Of a DNA stretch of 17,108 nucleotides, positions 6,968 through 14,013 are shown one piece after another. Below the pieces are notes generated by a model that did no database searches, was not told where the DNA came from, and was given only the letters and a program-made list of their open reading frames with translations. Each line of letters starts with the position of its first letter. Position 1 is the first letter of the stretch. Origin of the DNA: JAYVIQ01 sp043770215 (GTDB lineage: Bacteria > Bacteroidota > Bacteroidia > Cytophagales > JAAEPT01); NCBI GenBank assembly GCA_043770215.1, contig JAYVIQ010000051.1, positions 1-17,108 of the forward strand, written 5' to 3'. The position numbers and the translations under genes are program-made.

Positions 6968-8866
6968 ATGGGAAAAATTATTGGAATAGATTTGGGTACT
7001 ACCAACTCTTGTGTATCAGTAATGGAAGGTAATGAGGCAGTTGTTATACCAAATAGTGAAGGTAAAAGAACAACGCCATCTATAGTGGCTTTCTTGGATA
7101 ATGGAAATGGCGAGCGTAAAGTAGGTGATCCTGCAAAAAGACAAGCAATTACAAACCCTACAAATACTGTTTCTTCAGTGAAGCGTTTTATGGGTAAAAA
7201 GTTTTCTGAGTGTAAAAAAGAGATGGAAACAATTTCTTACTCTGTAGAAGGCGGAAACAACGATACGCCAAGAGTTAGAATTGGAGACAGACATTTTTCT
7301 CCTCAAGAATTGTCTGCCATGATACTTCAAAAAATGAAGGCTACAGCAGAAGATTATTTAGGAACTACTGTAACAGAAGCAGTTATAACTGTTCCTGCTT
7401 ACTTCAATGATGCAGAGCGTCAGGCAACTAAAGAAGCTGGTCAGATTGCTGGTTTAGAAGTGAAACGTATCATCAACGAGCCTACTGCTGCTGCATTGGC
7501 TTATGGAATGGATAAAAAAGACAAAGACATCACTATTGCGGTTTATGACCTTGGTGGAGGTACTTTTGATATTTCTATCCTTGAACTTGGAGATGGTGTA
7601 TTTGAAGTAAAAAGTACTAATGGCGATACTCGTCTTGGTGGTGATGACTTTGATGCTGTTATAATTAACTGGTTGGCTGAAGAATTTAAAAAGGACGAAG
7701 GTCTTGATTTAAGAAAAGATCCAATGGCTTTGCAACGTTTAAAAGAAGCTGCAGAAAAAGCTAAAATAGAATTGTCTAGCACAACTTCTACAGAAATAAA
7801 CTTGCCATACATCATGCCAGTAGACGGTGTGCCAAAACACTTAGTGAAAACATTGACAAGAGCGCAATTTGAGCAATTGTCTGATGAATTGGTAGTTAGA
7901 TCTATGGAGCCTTGTAAAAAAGCCTTGAAAGATGCTGGCTTATCTATCTCAGATATAGACGAAGTTATCTTGGTTGGTGGTTCTACACGTATCCCAAAAA
8001 TACAACAAGAAGTTGAAAAATTCTTTGGTAAAGCCCCTTCTAAAGGTGTAAATCCAGATGAAGTTGTAGCAATTGGTGCAGCTATTCAAGGTGGTGTATT
8101 AACAGGAGAAGTAACTGACGTATTATTACTAGATGTTACTCCTTTATCATTAGGTATTGAAACAATGGGTGGAGTTTTTACTCGTTTAATTGAGTCTAAC
8201 ACTACTATCCCTTGCCGTAAATCTGAGACTTTTTCTACAGCAGTAGATAGTCAACCAAGTGTAGAAATACATATTTTACAAGGTGAGCGCCCAATGGCAG
8301 TGCACAACAAAACAATTGGTCGTTTCCATTTAGATTCATTACCTCCTGCTCCAAGAGGTGTGCCTCAAATAGAAGTTACTTTTGATATAGATGCTAATGG
8401 TATCTTAAACGTAAGTGCTAAAGATAAAGCTACCAACAAAGAGCAAAGAATACGTATAGAGGCTTCATCTGGCTTAACAGAAGAAGAAATTGACCGTATG
8501 AGAAAAGAAGCAGAAGCAAACGCTGGTGCTGATAAAATTGCTAAAGAAACTGCAGAAAAATTAAATGAGGCAGACTCATTGATTTTTCAAACAGAAAAAC
8601 AATTGGCTGAGTTTGGTGAAAAATTAACGGTTGTGAATAAAAGCGGAGTTCAAACTGCTTTGGATGAGTTAAAAGTAGCTCATATGACACAAGACATTAA
8701 TTCTATGACAAGTGCAATTGCAACATTAAATGCTGCATGGGCAACGGCTACTCAAGACATGTATGCTCAAGGTGGTGCTCCAAACGGAGGTTCTCAAGCT
8801 CAATCAGAGCCAGAACCTAATGACAATGGTGCTACGCAAGATGTAGAGTTTGAAGAAGTAAAATAA
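6968..8866 (+). CDS. dnaK: Molecular chaperone DnaK (Hsp70)
   Basis: This 632-residue protein is a complete Hsp70 that binds exposed hydrophobic peptide segments under ATP control in the cytoplasm, normally with DnaJ and GrpE. The nucleotide-binding domain shows IGIDLGTTNS at 5-14, INEPTAAALAYG, and the phosphate-2 loop YDLGGGTFD at 193-201. The conserved interdomain linker DVLLLDV is at 384-390. It is followed by the substrate-binding beta domain (TPLSLGIET, IPCRKSETFST, LPPAPRGVPQIEVTFDID) and a helical lid. The C-terminus is a low-complexity Gly/Gln/Glu tail ending in DVEFEEVK. Length and motifs are standard. dnaJ and grpE are not adjacent here. The ATG follows an A-rich stretch without a Shine-Dalgarno sequence. 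A terminator lies 27 bases after the stop, so it is probably a single-gene transcript. Confidence 0.99.
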   Translation: MGKIIGIDLGTTNSCVSVMEGNEAVVIPNSEGKRTTPSIVAFLDNGNGERKVGDPAKRQAITNPTNTVSSVKRFMGKKFSECKKEMETISYSVEGGNNDTPRVRIGDRHFSPQELSAMILQKMKATAEDYLGTTVTEAVITVPAYFNDAERQATKEAGQIAGLEVKRIINEPTAAALAYGMDKKDKDITIAVYDLGGGTFDISILELGDGVFEVKSTNGDTRLGGDDFDAVIINWLAEEFKKDEGLDLRKDPMALQRLKEAAEKAKIELSSTTSTEINLPYIMPVDGVPKHLVKTLTRAQFEQLSDELVVRSMEPCKKALKDAGLSISDIDEVILVGGSTRIPKIQQEVEKFFGKAPSKGVNPDEVVAIGAAIQGGVLTGEVTDVLLLDVTPLSLGIETMGGVFTRLIESNTTIPCRKSETFSTAVDSQPSVEIHILQGERPMAVHNKTIGRFHLDSLPPAPRGVPQIEVTFDIDANGILNVSAKDKATNKEQRIRIEASSGLTEEEIDRMRKEAEANAGADKIAKETAEKLNEADSLIFQTEKQLAEFGEKLTVVNKSGVQTALDELKVAHMTQDINSMTSAIATLNAAWATATQDMYAQGGAPNGGSQAQSEPEPNDNGATQDVEFEEVK

Positions 8867-8890
8867 TATACTTCAATTAAAATAATTTTA

Positions 8891-8922
8891 AAGCCCATGG
8901 ATTCATTTTCATGGGTTTTTTT
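8891..8922 (+). terminator. Intrinsic terminator of dnaK
   Basis: CCCATG at 8894-8899 pairs perfectly with CATGGG at 8910-8915 around a ten-base loop, followed directly by a run of seven T. An A-rich flank upstream of the stem extends it slightly. Confidence 0.85.
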
Positions 8923-9025
8923 ATTGTCTCGTTCTAAAATAGCGATAAAAAAAGTATCAATATGTAACAAAATGTACATTGTTTAAAGTAAAATTAGTAG
9001 GGTAGTTTTCTTTTATAACAAGAAT

Positions 9026-9217
9026 CTACCCACCTTTAAGTATACCAATCACACCTAAAAGCACCCAAGTACATACTAATCTAACAAACAACTCTATTCC
9101 AAAAATACTTCTTATAGTAGCAATATGTAGTAGTAAATTGCTTTTTAGAAAGATAGATTCATAGGTCAGATTTATAAGTTTTTTTCTTTGATGTAATGTT
9201 AGATATAATAAAGAATA
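9026..9217 (-). pseudogene. Coding relic or startless small membrane-protein frame
   Basis: Sixty-three minus-strand codons are open between an upstream TAG and a stop at 9026-9028. The last 40 or so residues look protein-like, not random: a mixed stretch with KSNLLLHIATIRSIFGIE followed by a hydrophobic helix containing CTWVLLGVIGIL and the ending KGG. There is no ATG in frame, so it is more likely the C-terminal remnant of a decayed gene than a working one. I do not recognise the family. The AT-rich upstream part reads as Lys/Leu/Thr-rich and may simply be non-coding. Confidence 0.3.
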
Positions 9218-9540
9218 CTAATTGATATAAAAAAACGATGCCCAAACAATTGATGTTTAGAGGCTAAAGGATAAAAAAAGTACTTCTTAACTGTTATTTT
9301 TAGGGGCTTTTAAAGATAACCTTTTTACAAAAATTTTAAGGGAAATAAGCTAAAACAAAGAGAAAAAGTAAAAAAGATTGTTTTCACGGCGTAAGAAATT
9401 ATGGAGAATATTAAAAAACTTCCAAAGGAACCACACATTAAAGACAGGAGAATTTCTTGAAAAATTGTAACTGATTTTGTGGTTATTTATTTTAAACTAA
9501 TGCTTCAGTATTCAAATTATATAATTACAATATATTTTTT

Positions 9541-9626
9541 TGCGAAAAGGATCGAAGAGGAGCTCTTTGTTGCTTTTTCAGCAACAAAAGCGAGAGCGTA
9601 AAGCCTGACCCGATAGGGTTTCGCCC
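9541..9626 (+). ncRNA. Structured RNA candidate resembling the Flavo-1 motif
   Basis: This compact block stands out from its AT-rich surroundings. It starts GCGAAAAGGATCGAAG and contains a strong hairpin: CTTTGTTGCT (9565-9574) pairs with AGCAACAAAAG (9580-9590), nine pairs plus one across a bulge, with loop TTTTC. It goes on through GCGAGAGCGTAAAGCCTGACCC, where ACCC-GATA-GGGT (9608-9619) forms a second hairpin, and ends TTTCGCCC. The terminal GCG (9542-9544) can pair with CGC (9622-9624) to close the fold. The combination of the GCGAAAAGGAT start, a variable stem, GCCTGACCC/GGG and the CGCCC end is one I recall from many flavobacterial intergenic regions, and I believe it is the Flavo-1 RNA family. 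Its function is unknown. The strand is given as read from that pattern. Confidence 0.55.
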
Positions 9627-9736
9627 AAAATCACTAATCAATTCCACTACTGGTACAATAACGGATATTCACAAATTTCAAAAAGATTTACTAAGAATAC
9701 AAAAACCTTATTTCTAAATCTTATGAAAATATTTGC

Positions 9737-9744
9737 TAAATTTG
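9737..9744 (+). promoter_or_regulatory. Candidate -7 element of the bioB promoter
   Basis: TAAATTTG matches TAnnTTTG exactly and lies 22 bases before the bioB ATG. No exact TTG occurs 17-23 bases upstream. If this is the real promoter, transcription starts downstream of the structured RNA, so that RNA would not be part of the bioB leader. Confidence 0.45.
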
Positions 9745-9766
9745 AATCATCAAATAAATTCACGAG

Positions 9767-10780
9767 ATGAGCGAAGTTAGATACGATTGGACAAGACAAG
9801 AAATTAGTGATATATATAATATGCCATTTATGGATTTGGTGTATAGAGCTGCAACAGTACACCGTCAATTTCATAATGCACAAGAAATACAAGTGTGCAC
9901 TTTACTTTCTGTAAAAACAGGAGGTTGCCCAGAAGATTGTGCGTATTGTCCTCAGGCAGCTAGATACCATACAGACGTAAAAGTTCATAAACTTTTGCCA
10001 GTACAAGAAGTAATAGACGAAGCTCAAAAAGCCAAAGACAATGGATCTACTCGATTTTGTATGGGTGCAGCTTGGAGAGAAGTTAGAGATAATAAAGATT
10101 TCGACCAAGTACTAGATATGGTAAAAGGTGTAAATGCATTAAACATGGAAGTATGTTGCACGCTAGGTATGCTTACAGATGAGCAAGCCAACAAGCTAAA
10201 AGATGCAGGCTTATATGCTTATAACCACAACTTAGATACATCAGAGGAGAAATATGAAGATATTATATCTACACGTTCTTACAGCGATAGATTAGACACT
10301 ATAGATAATGTACGTAAAAATAAATTAAGGGTGTGTTCTGGTGGTATTATTGGTTTGGGCGAGAGCACAGAAGACCGAGTAGCCATGATACATACGTTGG
10401 CAACCATGCCAGAGCATCCAGAATCTGTGCCAGTAAACGGATTAGTTCCTGTGGAAGGAACACCTTTAGAAAACCAACCTCTAGTGCCTATTTGGGATAT
10501 GGTAAGGATGATTGCAACAGCAAGAATTACCATGCCACAAGCTATGGTAAGGTTGTCTGCTGGCAGAACTCGTATGAATTATGAAGGGCAAGCCCTATGT
10601 TTTATGGCTGGCGCAACTTCTATTTTTGCAGGCGAAAAATTATTGACAACGCCTAATCCTGGTGTAGACCAAGACAAAGAATTGTTTCAGATATTAAATA
10701 TTAAGCCAAGAGCTTCATTCAAAGATGGAGACCAGCCGTCTATACATTTTGATCAGATAAAATCTGCTCAAGTGGTGTAA
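9767..10780 (+). CDS. bioB: Biotin synthase
   Basis: This radical SAM enzyme inserts sulfur into dethiobiotin, the last step of biotin synthesis. The 337-residue protein has the CxxxCxxC cluster motif at Cys54, Cys58 and Cys61 (GGCPEDCAYCPQ) for the [4Fe-4S] cluster. Cys98 (RFCMGAAWR), Cys130 (MEVCCTLG) and Cys190 (VCSGG) match the three cysteines that hold the [2Fe-2S] sulfur-donor cluster. Arg262 in VRLSAGR corresponds to the fourth ligand, Arg260 in E. coli. All key residues are therefore present and the protein should be active. No other biotin gene is nearby, and a strong terminator follows, so it is a single-gene unit. No BirA-type operator was recognised upstream. The ATG is favoured by the close -7 element and by normal family length. 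Confidence 0.98.
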   Translation: MSEVRYDWTRQEISDIYNMPFMDLVYRAATVHRQFHNAQEIQVCTLLSVKTGGCPEDCAYCPQAARYHTDVKVHKLLPVQEVIDEAQKAKDNGSTRFCMGAAWREVRDNKDFDQVLDMVKGVNALNMEVCCTLGMLTDEQANKLKDAGLYAYNHNLDTSEEKYEDIISTRSYSDRLDTIDNVRKNKLRVCSGGIIGLGESTEDRVAMIHTLATMPEHPESVPVNGLVPVEGTPLENQPLVPIWDMVRMIATARITMPQAMVRLSAGRTRMNYEGQALCFMAGATSIFAGEKLLTTPNPGVDQDKELFQILNIKPRASFKDGDQPSIHFDQIKSAQVV

Positions 10781-10801
10781 ATTGTCGTCTGTTGTTTGTT
10801 T

Positions 10802-10839
10802 AAAAAAAGGCTTTTAAGATTTTTAAAAGCCTTTTTTTA
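10802..10839 (+). terminator. Intrinsic terminator of bioB
   Basis: GGCTTTTAA (10809-10817) pairs perfectly with TTAAAAGCC (10823-10831) around a five-base loop. A7 on the left and T7 on the right extend the pairing, so it could act in both directions. Confidence 0.9.
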
Positions 10840-10923
10840 TAAGTATAGTTTGAAGATATAATAGACTTGAGATAATTAGGTTTGTAGAATTTGAATTTTT
10901 TTAATACGTTTTAACAGAATTGA

Positions 10924-11085
10924 TCTAATGGAAAAGACCTTATAGGTTTAAATAAAGATTCTGTTACAAAATATATAGAAGAGTATGAAAACAATGATAA
11001 TGGAAAATATGTAATGAGTAAAGCTTGCAACATTAATTTTTTTTGGAAAACGCTCTGGTGGGGAGCATATAATTATATATGTTAA
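10924..11085 (+). pseudogene. Small coding relic, C-terminal part of an unknown protein
   Basis: Fifty-three codons stay open between a TGA at 10921-10923 and a TAA at 11083-11085. The translation has the mixed composition of a real soluble protein: GKDLIGLNKDSVTKYI, then EEYENNDNGKYVMSKACN and NFFWKTLWWGAY near the end. The tryptophan-rich tail and the codon choice look like those of neighbouring genes. There is no ATG at the front, only an internal one (11014), and the same frame upstream is full of stops. I read it as the surviving end of a decayed or truncated gene. The family is not recognised. A short expressed peptide from the internal ATG cannot be excluded. Confidence 0.4.
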
Positions 11086-11379
11086 ATAGAAAATAAATTG
11101 TTTAAAAGTGATTTAAACCATACAGTTAATTCATCAAGTCTTTAAACTCTGATTTGGAATCCGACAACGTTTAAATAATAACCTAGTGCTACGCATTATA
11201 CATTTGACATAAATTTTAGTGTTTATATTCAAAAAGAGCTAAATGTAATTACTCGTCAAGAGCAATAGTTTTGCTTCAAATTCTCTCAAATCTAAAACGA
11301 CTAGTAGAATGTACAGTTGTTTTTTTTATTATGCGCCAAACAAAAAACAAGCATTTAAAACAAAACAGAAATAATTCCC

Positions 11380-11387
11380 TAATTTTG
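11380..11387 (+). promoter_or_regulatory. Candidate -7 element for the membrane protein-pheA-aminotransferase operon
   Basis: TAATTTTG is a full match to TAnnTTTG and lies 38 bases before the first ATG of the operon. No TTG -33 element is found at the expected spacing, only a TTT. The position is sensible for a transcript running through 13950. Confidence 0.45.
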
Positions 11388-11425
11388 CAGATTAGGATAC
11401 AAATAGAATATTTAGAGCAAAAATT

Positions 11426-11950
11426 ATGGAAGAGTTTTTGAAAATTATATACATCGTTATACCAGCTTCGGCAGTGATGTTTGGTATGTATTTGACGGTA
11501 AAAACATTTGTTCAAAAAGAATTTGAGCAAACTAAGTCTAGCATCAAAATTAAAAACAACGAGCTTTTGCTACCCATACGTCTTCAAGCGTATGAGCGAG
11601 TATGTTTGTTTTTAGAACGCATAAGCTTAAATAATTTGGTGATGCGTGTAAACGATCCTATGCATACAGTAGGTTCATTTCATGCTAGATTATTGTCTGA
11701 GATTAGAGACGAATTTAACCACAATTTAAGCCAACAGATTTATATGAGCGATGAAGCTTGGAATATGGTTCGTTCTGCTATGGAGCAAACAACATCTATA
11801 ATAAATCAGTCGTCACAATTAATTGATAATAAAGAGGATAGAGGTGTAGAGTTAGCTAAAACTATTTTTAATGTAGTTTCTCAGTCTAAACACGATGCCA
11901 TACAAGAAGCTTTGTTGTACATTAAAAATGAGATTAGACAATCGTTCTAG
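11426..11950 (+). CDS. Uncharacterised membrane-anchored protein of a Bacteroidota family (DUF7935-like)
   Basis: This 174-residue protein has one N-terminal hydrophobic helix (about residues 4-28, IIYIVIPASAVMFGMYLTV) and then a charged, mostly helical domain. Conserved-looking segments are LLPIRLQAYERVCLFLERI, LVMRV, EFNHNLSQQIYMSDEAWNMV and an Ile/Asn-rich helix near the end. I recall the pattern RLQAYER-LFLERI plus EF-HNLSQQ-Y from Bacteroidota hypothetical proteins, grouped, I believe, as DUF7935. No catalytic motif is visible. The helix suggests anchoring in the inner membrane with the bulk on one side. It starts the operon and sits 12 bases before pheA, but nothing in the protein itself suggests a role in amino acid synthesis. 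Confidence 0.85.
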   Translation: MEEFLKIIYIVIPASAVMFGMYLTVKTFVQKEFEQTKSSIKIKNNELLLPIRLQAYERVCLFLERISLNNLVMRVNDPMHTVGSFHARLLSEIRDEFNHNLSQQIYMSDEAWNMVRSAMEQTTSIINQSSQLIDNKEDRGVELAKTIFNVVSQSKHDAIQEALLYIKNEIRQSF

Positions 11951-11962
11951 TTCAATACATGT

Positions 11963-12796
11963 ATGCTTAAAATTGCTATCCAAGGCGGTAGAGCCTCTTT
12001 TCATGATATAGCTGCCAATGCTTTTTTTCAAAAAGAGTTGCAGATAATTGAGTGTGATACATTTAGAAAAGTATGCAATGAATTAGAATCTGGCAATGCA
12101 GATTTTTCTTTGTTGGCCATAGAGAATTCCATTGCGGGCTCTATACTAGAGAATTATTCTTTGATTCAAGAGTATGGTCATTTTGTTTGTGGAGAGTATA
12201 AATTGCGTATCAAACAAAACCTCATGGCCTTACCTGGTCAGAATATATTGGATATAAAAGTAGCAAAGTCTCATTATATGGCTTTGTTGCAGTGCAATGA
12301 ATTCTTTGAAAAATATCCTCACATTCGTTTAGAGAAATACCACGATACCGCAGACAGTGCCAAATACATTAGAGAAAACAATGTGTTGGGCGAAGCAGCA
12401 ATTGCAGGAGAAAGAGCGGCTCATTTGTATGGATTAGAAATATTGGCAGAAAGCATAGAAACAGAAAAACTGAACTATACCCGTTTTTTGGTGTTATCCA
12501 AAAATAAGCAATTTTTATGCAAAAAGTCAGAAGTAAACAAAGCTACGCTTTCTTTTGAATTGTTAGATAGGGTAGGGGCTTTAGCAGATGCTTTAAAAAT
12601 AATAGTAGACAATGGCATAAACCTTACCAAGATACAATCCATACCAATTTTAGGTAAGCCAGACAATTATACATTTTATATAGATTGCCAATGGAGTACC
12701 CAAGCATCTATCTTGAATTGTTATAGAGAAATGAAAAAAATGAGTTCTAAAATGACAATTTTAGGCGAATATAAAAACCATGAGTTAGACTTATGA
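11963..12796 (+). CDS. pheA: Prephenate dehydratase
   Basis: This cytoplasmic enzyme converts prephenate to phenylpyruvate, the committed step of phenylalanine synthesis. The 277 residues hold two domains. The catalytic periplasmic-binding-like fold begins IAIQGGRASFHDIAA, has the conserved AIENSIAGSI (family PIENS-G) and the active-site TRF in LNYTRFLVLS. A C-terminal ACT domain follows from about residue 195 (LLDRVGALADALKII, then INLTKIQSIPI), expected to bind phenylalanine for feedback control. The usual ESRP of the ACT site reads QSIP here, a variation I think is normal in this phylum. There is no chorismate mutase domain. The gene lies 12 bases after the DUF7935-like gene, and its stop overlaps the aminotransferase start in ATGA, which implies translational coupling. 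Confidence 0.96.
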   Translation: MLKIAIQGGRASFHDIAANAFFQKELQIIECDTFRKVCNELESGNADFSLLAIENSIAGSILENYSLIQEYGHFVCGEYKLRIKQNLMALPGQNILDIKVAKSHYMALLQCNEFFEKYPHIRLEKYHDTADSAKYIRENNVLGEAAIAGERAAHLYGLEILAESIETEKLNYTRFLVLSKNKQFLCKKSEVNKATLSFELLDRVGALADALKIIVDNGINLTKIQSIPILGKPDNYTFYIDCQWSTQASILNCYREMKKMSSKMTILGEYKNHELDL

Positions 12797-13950
12797 TTAT
12801 AGAATTAGCAGATAGGTTGAAGGGGGTAAAGCCCTATTATTTTGTTCAAAAATTGGAGCAAGTAAGGCAAATGCTTTCAGAGGGTAAAGATGTAATAAAT
12901 TTTGGTATTGGAAGCCCAGATTTGGCTCCTAGCCAAGCAGCCAAAAATGCTGCAATTGTACAAACACAATCTGATACCAACCATGGATATCAGGCCTATG
13001 CCGGTACACCAGAGTTGAGAAAAGCTATGGCAGATTTTTATAAATCTACTTACAACATAGAGCTAAATTCTAGTAATGAAGTGTTGCCATTAATGGGTTC
13101 TAAAGAAGGGATTCTTCATTTATTGCTTGCTTTTGCTAATCCAGGAGACAAAGTTTTGGTACCAAATCCTGGGTACCCAACATACAGCTCTTTGTCTAAA
13201 TTATTAGGTATAGAGATTGTTTATTATGATCTTAAAGAAGAGAACAATTGGTATCCAGATTTTGAAGAGATTGCCAATCAAGATTTATCTAAAGTAAAAA
13301 TGTTGTGGATGAATTATCCGCATATGCCTACAGGTACCCCAGCAAATAGAGAAATTTTTGAGCAAGCCGTAGCTTTTGCAAAAAAGTATAAAGTATTAAT
13401 TTGCCATGACAACCCATACAGTTTAGTTTTAAATCAAGAAAAACCTATAAGTATTTTATCCATAGAGGGCGCTAAAGAGGTGGCAGTAGAACTTAATTCA
13501 TTAAGCAAAAGTCACAATATGGCTGGCTGGCGTGTAGGTATGGTGGTTGGAGAGCAAGAGTATATTGCAAATATCTTGCGTGTAAAAAGCAACATAGACA
13601 GTGGTATGTATAGAGGCTTGCAAAATGCCGCTATAGCCGCTCTAGGGGAGTCAGAAGAGTGGCATGCTCAAAGAAATGAAGTGTACAATGAACGTAAACT
13701 TTTGATATACAAGGTCTTGGATAAACTAAATTGTGAATATACCACAAATCAGGAGGGGTTGTTTGTATGGGCAAAACCAAGAGATTTAGAAGTGCAAAAA
13801 GATATACCAGGTTTTATAGATAAAATTTTAGAAGAAAAACACATTTTTATTACCCCAGGTAATATTTTTGGATCTAATGGCGAAGGTTTTCTAAGAATGT
13901 CTTTATGCGTAGATAAAGATAGTATTCTAAGGGCATTGGAAAGAGTCTAA
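12793..13950 (+). CDS. Class I/II PLP-dependent aminotransferase, probably for phenylpyruvate/hydroxyphenylpyruvate
   Basis: This 385-residue fold-type I aminotransferase shows the family residues in order: GYQAYAGTPELR, NPGYPTY (125-131), the NPxNPTG-like NYPHMPTG around Asn174, Asp206 in CHDNPYS that contacts the pyridine nitrogen, the PLP lysine Lys239 in NSLSKSHNMAGWRVG, and the substrate carboxylate arginine Arg368 in FLRMSL. The start ATG overlaps the pheA stop by 4 bases, so the two proteins are made together. In Bacteroidota this gene often sits between pheA and tyrA, which supports transamination of aromatic 2-oxo acids in the cytoplasm. Sequence alone cannot separate that from aspartate or LL-diaminopimelate aminotransferase activity. 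A terminator follows directly and tyrA is not present. Confidence 0.93.
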   Translation: MIIELADRLKGVKPYYFVQKLEQVRQMLSEGKDVINFGIGSPDLAPSQAAKNAAIVQTQSDTNHGYQAYAGTPELRKAMADFYKSTYNIELNSSNEVLPLMGSKEGILHLLLAFANPGDKVLVPNPGYPTYSSLSKLLGIEIVYYDLKEENNWYPDFEEIANQDLSKVKMLWMNYPHMPTGTPANREIFEQAVAFAKKYKVLICHDNPYSLVLNQEKPISILSIEGAKEVAVELNSLSKSHNMAGWRVGMVVGEQEYIANILRVKSNIDSGMYRGLQNAAIAALGESEEWHAQRNEVYNERKLLIYKVLDKLNCEYTTNQEGLFVWAKPRDLEVQKDIPGFIDKILEEKHIFITPGNIFGSNGEGFLRMSLCVDKDSILRALERV

Positions 13951-13972
13951 AAATAATAATTCAAATCAGTAT

Positions 13973-14013
13973 AAAAAAAGTAGTTTAGTTTCAAGATTAA
14001 GCTACTTTTTTAT
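13973..14013. terminator. Bidirectional terminator between the aminotransferase and vWA genes
   Basis: A7 plus GTAG (13973-13983) pairs with CTAC plus T6 (14002-14011). The stem continues inward with TTTA against TTAAG, including a wobble pair. Both flanks are A/T tracts, so it can stop transcription from both sides. It lies 22 bases after the aminotransferase stop and directly abuts the stop codon of the convergent vWA gene. Confidence 0.85.

Larger units (their letters stand above)
8867..9766. other. Long gene-poor gap between dnaK and bioB
   Basis: These 900 bases carry no intact recognisable gene. From left to right they hold the dnaK terminator, a minus-strand reading-frame relic ending in a membrane-like segment (9026-9217), a tiny plus-strand frame starting with ATG at 9401 that I do not trust, a folded RNA candidate (9541-9626) and the likely bioB promoter (about 9737). 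The rest is AT-rich with no repeats or transposase traces that I can see. Confidence 0.75.
10781..11425. other. Gene-poor gap between bioB and the pheA operon
   Basis: These 645 bases contain the bioB terminator, a short plus-strand coding relic (10924-11085), then about 250 bases of AT-rich sequence in which I see nothing, and finally a promoter-like element at 11380. No RNA gene, repeat or mobile element trace was recognised. Confidence 0.75.

Noticed and set aside
9401..9460. Nineteen-codon frame starting MENIKKLPKEPH in the dnaK-bioB gap
   Set aside because: It is too short to separate from chance, with no promoter or conserved neighbour to support it. It could be a gene-start relic but there is no further evidence.
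8867..9766. Insertion sequence or phage remnant in the long dnaK-bioB gap
   Set aside because: No transposase or integrase motif, terminal inverted repeats or target duplications could be seen, so the relic frame there is reported without assigning a mobile origin.
10333..10584. Plus-strand open frame overlapping bioB in another phase
   Set aside because: bioB has all cluster-binding residues in its own frame across this stretch, and the overlapping frame resembles no protein.
11276..11530. Minus-strand open frame across the start of the membrane-protein gene
   Set aside because: Its translation is rich in Phe, Lys, Cys and His as expected for the reverse of AT-rich sequence, and it overlaps the well-supported plus-strand start and promoter.
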